The notes under the pieces are model-generated. The model made no database searches. It was not told where the DNA came from and saw only the letters and a program-made list of their open reading frames with translations. Positions 38,347-46,657 of a stretch of DNA of 64,000 nt are shown here, piece by piece. Location of the stretch: NCBI GenBank assembly GCA_016744995.1, contig JADGDG010000001.1, forward strand, positions 536,011-600,010. Reading direction: 5' to 3'. This stretch comes from Gammaproteobacteria bacterium (GTDB lineage Bacteria > Pseudomonadota > Gammaproteobacteria > GRL18). Made by a program: the position numbers and the translations under genes. Positions within the stretch are counted from its first letter, which is position 1. Every line of letters starts with the position of its first letter.

Positions 38347-39321
38347 TTATTGGTTTATTCTCTCGAGCTGCTGTGTTCGTATTTTATCTGAAACAGAGTA
38401 AAATCCTGCCCTTTTAATGAGCAATTGTGTCGCATCTGCCATTAAAAACGCTAACAACTGCTTATTTTTTAGTACTAATTTAGTTCCTGGTTTCTGATTT
38501 ATATATAGGTATAAATACCGACTTACAGGGTATTTAAAACTACTGATCCATGGTTGTACCGGCTCATAAAATTGGCCATCCTTCCCTTCCAGAGCAACAA
38601 ACTGAGTTCGTCTGGTTTTATAAAAACTGCTTGCAAAGGTAATTCCTCCGGGATTAACACCAACAGACTGAACTACTGAGCTTGAAGTCGGCTCACTGAT
38701 CGCACTAATTTTATATCCTGCTTTTTTTAACATTCGCTTATTAAAGAGTGAATATGCACCAGCAATTTTTGGCAAAGTATAAACTTGTATCAGCTGTTTT
38801 TCCCAATTGGGTGTCATAAGCTGGTCTGATTTTAACTCACCCCAGTAGTTAATATGATGGCTATCTGAAAAAAGATCGAGTAACTGCGTGCTGGTCAGCT
38901 TATCAACTGGATTTTTTTTATTCACATAAACAGCTAATGCATCTACTGCAATTTTAAACTCAACAGGCTCATAACCATAGTGTTTAACAAAAGCATCCCA
39001 CTCCTTTTGTTTCATTGCTCTTGACATCTGACCAATGGTTGCCGAATTATTAAGCATTGCTCGAACAGCACTGGATGACCCTCCTCCTGAAATCTTAATC
39101 TGAATATTTTTGTAATTCTGCTCAAATTTATCCGCCAGCAGGTTCAGCACATTTGATACAGTCGTTGAGCCAGATATATTTATAATCTGTTTATTTTTAT
39201 TTGAACTCATATTTTTTAAAGTTATTGGTACTTGTGTTGCTGCATCTACATTCCAAAAACCATTATCAGAATAAGAAAATTCTGCAATAAAAAAGCTGAA
39301 CAGTAGCAATAACAGCCTCAT
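38347..39321 (-). CDS. PstS-like periplasmic solute-binding protein
   Basis: A 324-residue protein with a signal peptide (about 1-18). It has a phosphate-binding-protein-like fold: ISGSTTVSNVLNLLADKF, the GGGSSSAVRAML loop that would hold the oxyanion, and a SSSVVQSVGVNPGGITFAS hinge segment. It lacks PstABC transporter partners. It overlaps the upstream membrane coiled-coil gene by 4 bp (ATGA), so the two are translationally coupled. The role may be sensing of phosphate or another oxyanion rather than uptake. Confidence 0.8.
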   Translation of the reverse strand: MRLLLLLFSFFIAEFSYSDNGFWNVDAATQVPITLKNMSSNKNKQIINISGSTTVSNVLNLLADKFEQNYKNIQIKISGGGSSSAVRAMLNNSATIGQMSRAMKQKEWDAFVKHYGYEPVEFKIAVDALAVYVNKKNPVDKLTSTQLLDLFSDSHHINYWGELKSDQLMTPNWEKQLIQVYTLPKIAGAYSLFNKRMLKKAGYKISAISEPTSSSVVQSVGVNPGGITFASSFYKTRRTQFVALEGKDGQFYEPVQPWISSFKYPVSRYLYLYINQKPGTKLVLKNKQLLAFLMADATQLLIKRAGFYSVSDKIRTQQLERINQ

Positions 39322-40769
39322 ACTTCACCCCTATTCCTGGCAAATAGTTTGCGGTAAAAAACCATCAGTGAAAAGGCTAAAACAAGTGTTAGTGCAATAT
39401 AAAGAAAAAGTGTCTGAATCATTTTTTTACTTTGTTCCGTTGCATGTTCAACCCGATCACGTGCTGCACTATTAAGTTGTTCAATACGATAGGTTAATTT
39501 ATCTGAATTGATCATATTTCCTGAAGCCCCCATCAGACCAGTCAGCTCTTCAGCAGCACTATCCACTTTCGCCAAAGCTTCTGTATATTCATTGATATTA
39601 AATGGTTTTGACTTATCTCTGGCTTTTTCTTCCTTCGATAGTGCAGGGAAATGATGACTCATCATGCTATCAAAAGTTATTAATGTAGTATTTAAGGATT
39701 CAGATGTGACTCTAAGTTCGTGCAGTATGTTATTGCCAGAATCTGACAGCTTGTCAACGGTCACCACCAAATGTTCTGTTTCATTAATAGTTTGTCTTAC
39801 TTCTGCCAGGACTTTGCTGATAGAAGTTTCTCTTTTATCCAGTTCCGATGAAATAAAGACCCGTTCTTCTCTTATTAATCCAGGTAAATTTTTCATCACT
39901 TCACTCACCCTCTCTATGGCCAGAGTTGAACGCTTTATACCCTCAAGTAATTGCGCGATTTCTGGTTTAGCGAGTATATTTGTGGTTAAATTTTCTGCCT
40001 GCCATGTGTAGATTAGTGGTGCTCGTTTGGCATAAAAGAAAGAACGTTCAGCTAACAGCCTTGTTTCATTAATGGCTTTTTTAGCTTCATCAACTGGCGC
40101 TAAAAATCCAGAGCCTATTTTCACATCTGAAACAATAGACTTCACTCTGGAAGCAGAAACATCAGAAAAACGAGTAAAGATAACAAAGTTAATATCTGGG
40201 TTTTGTCTTCTCCAGTCAAGGATCAACCAATCTAGTATATAAAGTTGCTCTGGTTTCATAGCCTTAGCCGCTAGTTTCCATATTTCTTTTCTATTTTGGT
40301 GCATCGCATCTATTAAAATTTTTGCTGAGTGACCAAATATTTTTTCAGCTCTGTCCTCATCAATCCAGACATAACTTTGTAATGTCACCACCAGCAGCAT
40401 ATCTAACAGCTTGGTAAAAGGCTCTGAACTACTGGCAATATCATAAATAGAATTAACAGAGCCCACACGCAGCAACATGGCGTCGCTGCGTTGTTGTGAA
40501 GACTCAGCCTGTCTGCTGATTTCCCGGGTTGCCGAAACAATCTGAGTCATATAACTATCAGCATAAGCGTATATCATACCGTCAAGTTCTTCTGCAGTAA
40601 TGGTATATTGAGCAGATAATTTTTTATTTTCAGACGAATTTAAATTGTCCGCCCAGCTGCTGGATGCACTTGAATACACAGGTATCATTAGAAATATAAT
40701 CAAAAAAGATGGAATCAGGCAATAATGACAGCCGGAATAGAAATTTTTCTTAGTCAAATATTTTTTCAT
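39318..40769 (-). CDS. Membrane-anchored periplasmic helical protein coupled to a PstS-like protein
   Basis: A 483-residue protein with an N-terminal signal/anchor (about 16-36), a long helical periplasmic domain and one transmembrane helix near the C-terminus (about 450-472) followed by a short basic tail. Residues 290-440 contain coiled-coil heptads like those of chemoreceptor signalling or sensor stalks. No HAMP, kinase or MCP tip is present. It ends 4 bp inside the PstS-like gene. I do not recognise the family; the context suggests a two-part periplasmic sensing or scaffold system. Confidence 0.6.
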   Translation of the reverse strand: MKKYLTKKNFYSGCHYCLIPSFLIIFLMIPVYSSASSSWADNLNSSENKKLSAQYTITAEELDGMIYAYADSYMTQIVSATREISRQAESSQQRSDAMLLRVGSVNSIYDIASSSEPFTKLLDMLLVVTLQSYVWIDEDRAEKIFGHSAKILIDAMHQNRKEIWKLAAKAMKPEQLYILDWLILDWRRQNPDINFVIFTRFSDVSASRVKSIVSDVKIGSGFLAPVDEAKKAINETRLLAERSFFYAKRAPLIYTWQAENLTTNILAKPEIAQLLEGIKRSTLAIERVSEVMKNLPGLIREERVFISSELDKRETSISKVLAEVRQTINETEHLVVTVDKLSDSGNNILHELRVTSESLNTTLITFDSMMSHHFPALSKEEKARDKSKPFNINEYTEALAKVDSAAEELTGLMGASGNMINSDKLTYRIEQLNSAARDRVEHATEQSKKMIQTLFLYIALTLVLAFSLMVFYRKLFARNRGEV

Positions 40770-40897
40770 TATCTTTTATTAATTTATAAAATAATCGTAA
40801 CTATCCAGCTTAACAGAATTTTCATCAGCTTTGCAGAGACAATCTGTAATGATATCGTAATTGTCGAGGTTCAGGTACTATCACCCATAATTAAATT

Positions 40898-42064
40898 TTA
40901 AGATTTATTGACTTTTATTAAATTCATTTTGAACAGATTTGATATTAATTTTTTTACTAAGACAGCTGTATTATTCATCGCATATTCCAGGGTCACTGGT
41001 GCCTGACAAAGGCTGAATGCACTAATATAGTGACTGATTTTTTTCATATCCAAATCATCACCAATGCTGCCGCAGATCACAATGAGTGGAATATTATATT
41101 GAACCGCCCTTGCACTTAATCGTCCAACTAACTTTCCCTGCAGACTCTGATCATCAAAACACCCTTCAGCAGTAATAATTATATCAGGCCGGGTTTCATT
41201 GGATGCTAATAATTCATCCAGTCGAGTCAGTTCAGCAATCAGTTCAAAGCCACTTTTCATAGTTGCCTGACAATAAGCCATTAACGCAAAACCCATACCA
41301 CCTGCCGCACCTGCCCCGTAAACCCCGCTGAGTTCTTTATTACTTTCTGCATGGACAAAAACAGCTGTTTTATCGGCAAAATTCTTCATCCCTGAGTCAA
41401 GCTCTGCCAGCATTTGTTTATCTGCACCTTTTTGTGGGCCGTAAATATAAGTCGCTCCCAATTCACCACATAATGGGTTCATCACATCCCCGGCAATGAT
41501 AATTTCACTTTCTTCAATTCTGGGATCAAAATCTGACATATCAACTGAGCTAATTTTATTAAGAGAAGCACCGCATGCTTTGAGTAATTGTTGTTGCTTA
41601 TCAAAAAACCGGACACCTAATGCCTGTAGCATTCCACTACCGCCGTCATTAGTTGCACTGCCGCCTAAACCAATGATAAAACGCCGACACCCCTGATCCA
41701 GCGCATGATGAATTAATTCACCTGTGCCATAACTTGATGTTTTCATTGGATTTTGTTCATCAGGTTTCAGTAATGGCAATCCAGATGCCTGAGCCATTTC
41801 TATCACTGCAGTATTATTTGAGGATAATATTGCATAACTGGCAGCAACCGACCTGCCCACAGGATCTTCAACATTGACTGAATAAATTTGCCCCGGCTCA
41901 TTAGCAAGAATAGCCTCAATCGTCCCTTCACCACCATCAGCCAGGGGGAGTAATTTTATTCCTGCCTCAGGCCTGACTCGTTGAATTTGTTCTGCTGCAA
42001 TATGACAGAATTCAACAGCACTCATGCTGCCTTTGAGAGAATCGGGTGCAATTAAAATTTTCAT
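40898..42064 (-). CDS. garK: Glycerate 2-kinase
   Basis: A 388-residue protein of the GarK/GlxK family: N-terminal IAPDSLKGSMSA, LADGGEGTIEA, the conserved GLGGSATNDGGSGMLQALG block (about 151-169) and GVYGAGAAGGMGFAL. It phosphorylates D-glycerate to 2-phosphoglycerate, feeding lower glycolysis. Glyoxylate made by the lyase operon at 55-61 kb could reach this enzyme via tartronate semialdehyde, but no glyoxylate carboligase is in the window. The C-terminus is slightly extended. Confidence 0.88.
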   Translation of the reverse strand: MKILIAPDSLKGSMSAVEFCHIAAEQIQRVRPEAGIKLLPLADGGEGTIEAILANEPGQIYSVNVEDPVGRSVAASYAILSSNNTAVIEMAQASGLPLLKPDEQNPMKTSSYGTGELIHHALDQGCRRFIIGLGGSATNDGGSGMLQALGVRFFDKQQQLLKACGASLNKISSVDMSDFDPRIEESEIIIAGDVMNPLCGELGATYIYGPQKGADKQMLAELDSGMKNFADKTAVFVHAESNKELSGVYGAGAAGGMGFALMAYCQATMKSGFELIAELTRLDELLASNETRPDIIITAEGCFDDQSLQGKLVGRLSARAVQYNIPLIVICGSIGDDLDMKKISHYISAFSLCQAPVTLEYAMNNTAVLVKKLISNLFKMNLIKVNKS

Positions 42065-42268
42065 ATTATTTAAGTATATAAGTTATTATTATCATTTACA
42101 GCACATTACTCCTTAAAATTCATAAACTTGTCAAAAAGATAAACTGCATCCAATTACAATCCTTTGATTAAATATTATATTTGCCTTTTTAAAAATCCTG
42201 CCTATACTTAAATTAATACCATAGTGTTTTGCTTGGTTATTAAGTCCCGTTATTTAAGGAGAATTACA

Positions 42269-42589
42269 ATGTATGATACGCTCAATATGGTCAGAGTTGT
42301 AAATTGTGACCGGCAGGCGGTTGAAGAACGAGCAAAGGAGACAGGAGTTCATTTAACCGATAAGCATTGGGAAGCCATAGATTTTATCCAGAAATTTTAT
42401 GATTATCATGAAAACGAAGCATTGAAAGTGAGTGATTACAATAACGCCCTGCAGGGAAAGTACTCCCTTCAGGGTGGATTAAAGTATCTTTACACCTTAT
42501 TTCCTCATGGCCCGGTCAAAACCATCACAGAACTGACTGGTATTTCAGTGAATAATATCCAGGATCAGTCAATGGGCTCCGTACATTAA
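42269..42589 (+). CDS. DsrC/TusE-like protein lacking the redox cysteines
   Basis: A 106-residue protein from ATG 42269, which has AAGGAG upstream. It follows the DsrC/TusE fold: the LTDKHWEAIDFIQKFYDYHE helices and GGLKYLYTLFPHGPVK. The C-terminal arm, which in DsrC ends in a conserved Cys with a second Cys about ten residues before, reads ISVNNIQDQSMGSVH with neither cysteine. It therefore cannot carry sulfur as DsrC or TusE does, and resembles the cysteine-less paralogues thought to be regulatory. It is a single gene with no dsr or tus neighbours. Confidence 0.75.
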   Translation: MYDTLNMVRVVNCDRQAVEERAKETGVHLTDKHWEAIDFIQKFYDYHENEALKVSDYNNALQGKYSLQGGLKYLYTLFPHGPVKTITELTGISVNNIQDQSMGSVH

Positions 42590-42634
42590 TAAAGGTTCAA
42601 TACCCGAAAGACAGCAATCATCTGCCTGACAAGT

Positions 42635-43543
42635 TTAAGACTTTCTCTTGAGCTGCCGGCTTAGTTCTTTGCCAAATAAGTTAATCAATAACTCAATATT
42701 TTTTACTGCCGGATAATTGGGCCGAACTATAAAGACAATTTCCCGGTGCGGCCCCGCTTCCGCCAGTGGTACTCTGGCCAATGCCGGGTTTAAGTCAACT
42801 AATTGTGCCAGGGCCATTTCCGGCACCAGAGTTGAACCCATCTTGCCTGCTACCAGTTGTACCAATGTGGTCAGACTCGTGGCACTAAGACTATGCACAG
42901 GTGAGCCACTAAGCTTACAGACTGCCAGCGCATGATCTTTTAGACAGTGCCCCTCATTCAACAACATCAGTGCAGAAATATCGATTTCACTGGCATTAAT
43001 TTCAGATTTCTTTGCCAGCTCATCACCTGCATAAGTCACCCAGTAAAAGTTTTCCTGCCAGAATTTAAATGCTAATAAACCTTCTATATCAAACGGCAAA
43101 GCAAGCACAGCAACATCAATATCACCCCGTTTTACCTGATCAACCAGCACATGTGACTGTTCTTCATGTACACCCAGCTCAAGATCAGGGTAACAAGTCT
43201 GAAGTGACGGTAGAACAATCGGCAGAAGGTAGGGACTAATGGTTGGAATGATACCAATAGACATGGGCGAGCTGAGTGGCTTTTTATGTATATCAGACAA
43301 GTGGTTCAAATCATCCATCTGTAACTGAATGACTCTTGCCTGTTCCAGCATCCTGTGCCCCAATGGGGTAATGAGCACATTCTTATTATTGCGTTCAAAT
43401 ACCTGAAAGCCAAGCTGCTTTTCCATTTCTGACAAGGCCATACTAAAGGCTGATTGAGAAATAGAGCACGCCTCAGCAGCTTTTCTGAAATGCAGCGTTC
43501 TTTCCAGAGCCAGTGCATAATTAATTTGTTTAAATGAGATCAT
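42635..43543 (-). CDS. oxyR: LysR-family peroxide regulator OxyR
   Basis: A 302-residue protein if started at ATG 43543, where the typical ISFKQINYALALERTLHFRKAAEAC helix-turn-helix begins; an upstream ATG at 43597 would add 18 atypical residues. The substrate domain keeps the two redox cysteines of OxyR, in GHCLKDHAL and AVCKL, nine residues apart. Oxidation to a disulfide activates transcription of peroxide-defence genes. It is divergent from ahpC-ahpF, the expected target. Confidence 0.92.
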   Translation of the reverse strand: MISFKQINYALALERTLHFRKAAEACSISQSAFSMALSEMEKQLGFQVFERNNKNVLITPLGHRMLEQARVIQLQMDDLNHLSDIHKKPLSSPMSIGIIPTISPYLLPIVLPSLQTCYPDLELGVHEEQSHVLVDQVKRGDIDVAVLALPFDIEGLLAFKFWQENFYWVTYAGDELAKKSEINASEIDISALMLLNEGHCLKDHALAVCKLSGSPVHSLSATSLTTLVQLVAGKMGSTLVPEMALAQLVDLNPALARVPLAEAGPHREIVFIVRPNYPAVKNIELLINLFGKELSRQLKRKS

Positions 43544-43572
43544 ATTAAAAGTATAGCTCAAAAAGCATCTTA

Positions 43573-43591
43573 TGTTCAGTTTTTTTGAACA
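43573..43591. promoter_or_regulatory. Inverted repeat in the oxyR-ahpC divergent region
   Basis: TGTTCA (43573-43578) and TGAACA (43586-43591) form a perfect palindrome with a 7-bp T-rich centre. It sits about 20 bp upstream of the proposed ahpC -35. It is a candidate binding site for OxyR or another regulator, though it is not the canonical ATAG-based OxyR motif. Confidence 0.4.
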
Positions 43592-43611
43592 CAACATTCT
43601 ATTTTATCAAA

Positions 43612-43640
43612 TTTACTGAAGCATAATTCTTCGCTATCCT
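43612..43640 (+). promoter_or_regulatory. Candidate ahpC promoter
   Basis: TTTACT (43612-43617), a 17-bp spacer and TATCCT (43635-43640). Both hexamers are below consensus, as expected for an activator-dependent (OxyR) promoter. The start would be near 43647, just before two 18-bp leader repeats. Confidence 0.4.
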
Positions 43641-43649
43641 AGCTCCAAT

Positions 43650-43685
43650 GTTTAAAAACAAACAGAAGTTTAAAAACAAACAGAA
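43650..43685 (+). repeat. 18-bp tandem duplication in the ahpC leader
   Basis: GTTTAAAAACAAACAGAA occurs twice head to tail, at 43650-43667 and 43668-43685, in the 5' untranslated region of ahpC. The A-rich, C-containing unit could act as an RNA-binding or translation-enhancing site; it may also be simple slippage. Confidence 0.8.
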
Positions 43686-43717
43686 AATTAACTTTTACTT
43701 AACATTGGAGAAACAAC

Positions 43718-44281
43718 ATGGCTTTAATCAATACACACATCAAACCATTTCAAAGCAGCGCTTTTAAACAAGGTGAATTCATTGACATCAGTGATGAAGA
43801 TCTGCAAGGCAAGTGGTCAATCTTTTTCTTTTATCCTGCAGACTTCACCTTTGTTTGTCCAACAGAGCTGGGTGATCTGGCTGATCATTATGAAGAGTTT
43901 CAATCTCGCGGTGTAGAAATTTACTCCGTTTCTACCGATACCCACTTTACTCATAAAGCATGGCATGACTCGTCAGATACCATCAGCAAAATACAATACA
44001 CCATGGTTGGTGATCCAACTGGTGAAATTACCCGCAATTTTGAAGTGATGCGTGAAGGACAGGGCCTTGCTGACCGCGGTACTTTTGTAGTTGATCCCGA
44101 TGGCGTAATTCAGGCAATGGAAATTACCGCAGAAGGCGTAGGTCGTGATGCAGAAGATCTATTACGAAAAATAAAAGCAGCACAATATGTTGCAGCACAT
44201 CCAGGTGAAGTCTGCCCGGCAGCCTGGAAAGAAGGTGAAGAAACACTGGCTCCTTCTCTGGATCTGGTCGGTAAGATATAA
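43718..44281 (+). CDS. ahpC: Alkyl hydroperoxide reductase subunit C (peroxiredoxin)
   Basis: A 187-residue typical 2-Cys peroxiredoxin. The peroxidatic Cys is in [10 protein letters not shown] (about residue 48) and the resolving Cys in [11 protein letters not shown] (about 167). It reduces hydrogen peroxide and organic peroxides with electrons from AhpF, encoded next. GGAG lies 8 bp before ATG. Its stop codon lies inside the first unit of a 15-bp tandem repeat. Expression is probably activated by the divergent OxyR. Confidence 0.95.
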   Translation: MALINTHIKPFQSSAFKQGEFIDISDEDLQGKWSIFFFYPADFTFVCPTELGDLADHYEEFQSRGVEIYSVSTDTHFTHKAWHDSSDTISKIQYTMVGDPTGEITRNFEVMREGQGLADRGTFVVDPDGVIQAMEITAEGVGRDAEDLLRKIKAAQYVAAHPGEVCPAAWKEGEETLAPSLDLVGKI

Positions 44282-44314
44282 ATAGGTAAGATATAAATAG
44301 GCAAGATATAAACA
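44270..44314 (+). repeat. Three 15-bp tandem repeats spanning the ahpC stop
   Basis: GGTAAGATATAAATA at 44270-44284 and 44285-44299, then GGCAAGATATAAACA at 44300-44314. Each unit carries an in-frame TAA (frame GGT AAG ATA TAA), so repeat gain or loss cannot change AhpC but lengthens the ahpC-ahpF spacer in 15-bp steps. Confidence 0.85.
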
Positions 44315-44322
44315 GCCGAGAG

Positions 44323-44340
44323 TATGGGCTGACACCCATA
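44323..44340 (+). promoter_or_regulatory. Small hairpin between ahpC and ahpF
   Basis: TATGGG (44323-44328) and CCCATA (44335-44340) pair perfectly around CTGACA. There is no T run, so it is not a terminator. It may stabilise the ahpC message or partly attenuate ahpF. Confidence 0.4.
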
Positions 44341-44389
44341 GTAAGCCTATATTTTATGAGCAAACAAAAAACAATACAGGAGCATCAAC

Positions 44390-45952
44390 GTGTTAACTAA
44401 CGATTTATTAAATGCATTAAAAAACTATACCCAGTCGATGCAGAAACCGGTGACCCTGGTATTACAGACTGGTGAGCACACCAAACGTGCTGAACTGCAC
44501 AAATTTTTATCCGATATCGCTAACGTTTCTGACAATCTGATTTTTGCAGAGCGGGATATGCCGAATGTACTGCGCAGCCCCATGAGCTTTACCCTGGAGG
44601 TAGAAGGTCAGGCAACCGGCATTATTTTTTCCGGAATACCAGGCGGCCATGAATTCAATTCTCTGGTACTGGCAATTTTGCAGGCTTCCGGCAGTGAGAT
44701 CAAGCTGGATGATTCCCTGAAAACAATGATTGCTAATATCCAGGAACAATTAAAATTTGAAGTCTATATCAGTCTGAGCTGTCACAATTGTCCGGATGTA
44801 GTACAGGCTTTAAATCAGTTTACTTTATTAAACCCGAACCTATCAACAGAAATGATCGATGGCGGACTCTATCCTGAATTAATTAAGGAACGGGATATAC
44901 AGGGTGTACCCAGTGTTTATCTCAATGGCGAACTATTTGCCAATGGCAAAGTTGATGCCGGGCAATTAATTGAGAAGCTGATTGAGAGAAGCCCTGAAAT
45001 CACACAGGCGAATAAACAAAAAGCCTTACCTTTACAGGATGTTACCATAATTGGTGGTGGTCCGGGTGGTGTGAGTGCGGCCATTTATAGTGCCCGTAAG
45101 GGACTAAAGGTCACACTGATTGCTGATCGTTTTGGTGGGCAGGTAAAAGATACCATGGCAATAGAAAATCTTATTTCAACACCCTCAACCACAGGGCCAG
45201 AACTTGCTAGTGCCCTGAGTGAACACATGAAACAATATGATATTACTTTCAAGGAACACCTGCGTGTCACGGATATTGAAAAAGGCGATATAAAAGTTTT
45301 GCATTTATCTTCTGGTGAAACCATTAAAACCAGAACATTAATTATTTCAACCGGTGCACGTTGGAGAGAATTGGGAATACCCGGTGAAAAAGAGAATATC
45401 GGCAATGGCGTTGCCTATTGTCCACATTGTGACGGCCCTTTCTTTAAAGGCAAAGATGTTGCAGTCATTGGTGGTGGTAACTCCGGCATTGAAGCCGCAC
45501 TTGATCTGGCCGGTCTGGTGAAATCCGTCACCGTATTTGAATTTATGCCGGAACTGAAAGCTGATAAGGTCATAGTGGATCAGGCTTTGGCACGGGATAA
45601 TATTAACATCTTGAAAAATGTTGCCACCAGGCAGATTTTAGCTACAGACAACAAGGTCAATGCCATTGAGTATGAAGATCGCAGTACCGGTGAAACACTT
45701 CAACAATCCCTGTCCGGTGTGTTTGTTCAAATCGGACTAGTGCCCAATAGTCAGTTCGTCAAAGATGTCGTCGATACCAATGATTATGGTGAAATTATTA
45801 TTGATGAAAAATGCCGGACTTCAGAAGTGGGTATTTATGCCTGCGGAGACGTCACCACTGTCCCCTACAAGCAGATTGTTATTGCCATGGGTGAAGGTGC
45901 CAAAGCTTCATTGGCCGCATTTGAGTACTTATTAACTCAACCGATGGAATAA
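44390..45952 (+). CDS. ahpF: Alkyl hydroperoxide reductase subunit F
   Basis: A 520-residue flavoprotein starting at GTG 44390 with AGGAG upstream. The N-terminal double thioredoxin-like domain has a CHNC redox pair (about 128-131). The FAD/NAD(P)H thioredoxin-reductase module has [17 protein letters not shown], the CPHCDG redox pair (about 344-347), [15 protein letters not shown] and the terminal [15 protein letters not shown]. It passes electrons from NADH to AhpC. Follows ahpC after 108 bp and ends at a terminator. Confidence 0.95.
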   Translation: MLTNDLLNALKNYTQSMQKPVTLVLQTGEHTKRAELHKFLSDIANVSDNLIFAERDMPNVLRSPMSFTLEVEGQATGIIFSGIPGGHEFNSLVLAILQASGSEIKLDDSLKTMIANIQEQLKFEVYISLSCHNCPDVVQALNQFTLLNPNLSTEMIDGGLYPELIKERDIQGVPSVYLNGELFANGKVDAGQLIEKLIERSPEITQANKQKALPLQDVTIIGGGPGGVSAAIYSARKGLKVTLIADRFGGQVKDTMAIENLISTPSTTGPELASALSEHMKQYDITFKEHLRVTDIEKGDIKVLHLSSGETIKTRTLIISTGARWRELGIPGEKENIGNGVAYCPHCDGPFFKGKDVAVIGGGNSGIEAALDLAGLVKSVTVFEFMPELKADKVIVDQALARDNINILKNVATRQILATDNKVNAIEYEDRSTGETLQQSLSGVFVQIGLVPNSQFVKDVVDTNDYGEIIIDEKCRTSEVGIYACGDVTTVPYKQIVIAMGEGAKASLAAFEYLLTQPME

Positions 45953-45989
45953 ACAGACTACAAAAAACTGTGAACCATTATTCACTTAA

Positions 45990-46030
45990 GGGCTCTTCTT
46001 TCAGATGAGAGAAGAACCCCTGTGTTTTTC
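45990..46030 (+). terminator. Intrinsic terminator after ahpF
   Basis: GGGCTCTTCT (45990-45999) pairs with AGAAGAACCC (46010-46019), one mismatch, 10-base loop, followed by a CTGTGTTTTT tract. It lies 38 bp after the ahpF stop. The rest of 45953-46270 holds no convincing gene. Confidence 0.75.
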
Positions 46031-46270
46031 CAGTCGCAGGCTGAGCCTTATATAATGTTTTTGTTCATCAGTTCACAATTTTTCTCAGGGCTTTCTTCAC
46101 ACCTTTCCTCATGGTTCAGTACTTGCCTTTCGCTAGTAGTTAGGGTCATAATATCCGTAAACATTTATTGCGATAACCGTGATCTTCCTATAGGAAAACT
46201 GTTTGTAGAGCTGCGAGAGAATAGGGTCAATGATAACAAAGCATAATGAGAGTATGCACTGGATAGAAAA

Positions 46271-46543
46271 ATGATTCTGGAAAAAATACCGGACAAGTAC
46301 TATGAGCTAATGGGTATAATTATTGGCCTTTTTGCTTCAGTGAGCATAGGAACACAAGTTTTTGCTGAGTATTCCACTGACACCCCATCAACAATGTCGC
46401 CATTCTATGCCATTGGATTCCTGTGCATATTTATATTTTGGACCATATATGGGATCAGATTTCGCAGAGTGGCACTTTGGCTAACGAACGGGATGGCGGT
46501 TTTAATGCAAACCCTGCTATTAGTGATCATATATTTGAAATAA
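46271..46543 (+). CDS. SemiSWEET-like small membrane protein
   Basis: A 90-residue protein with three transmembrane helices (about 12-30, 42-61, 66-88). The pattern STMSPFYAIGF, then IFWTIYGI, then LTNGMAVLMQTLLL matches the SemiSWEET/MtN3 (PQ-loop) family, which dimerises to move small sugars or other small molecules. The usual first-helix PQ is replaced (IGTQV). The ribosome site is weak. A hairpin GTAGATTT/AAATCTAC follows at 46579-46610. The family call is from pattern only. Confidence 0.6.
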   Translation: MILEKIPDKYYELMGIIIGLFASVSIGTQVFAEYSTDTPSTMSPFYAIGFLCIFIFWTIYGIRFRRVALWLTNGMAVLMQTLLLVIIYLK

Positions 46544-46578
46544 AGATAAGAAAGGCTCTAATCAGGACAGTCTGAAGT

Positions 46579-46610
46579 GTAGATTTTTCCTGGTATCATT
46601 ATAAATCTAC
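46579..46610. terminator. Hairpin between the SemiSWEET-like gene and the PAS-GGDEF-EAL gene
   Basis: A perfect 8-bp stem, GTAGATTT (46579-46586) with AAATCTAC (46603-46610), and a 16-base loop, between two convergent genes. The T tract is poor, so terminator function is tentative. Confidence 0.4.
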
Positions 46611-46657
46611 CCGTTCGAGGCTTTAAAAATTCCTGTCAACATCTTCTTTATTCAATC

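Noticed and set aside
44270-44314. Possible CRISPR-like repeat series
   Set aside because: The units are 15 bp and directly adjacent with no spacers and no cas genes; it is a simple tandem repeat.
46022-46246. 74-codon frame after ahpF
   Set aside because: It starts inside the terminator stem region, has no ribosome site, and its sequence matches no family I recognise; possibly mobile-element debris.
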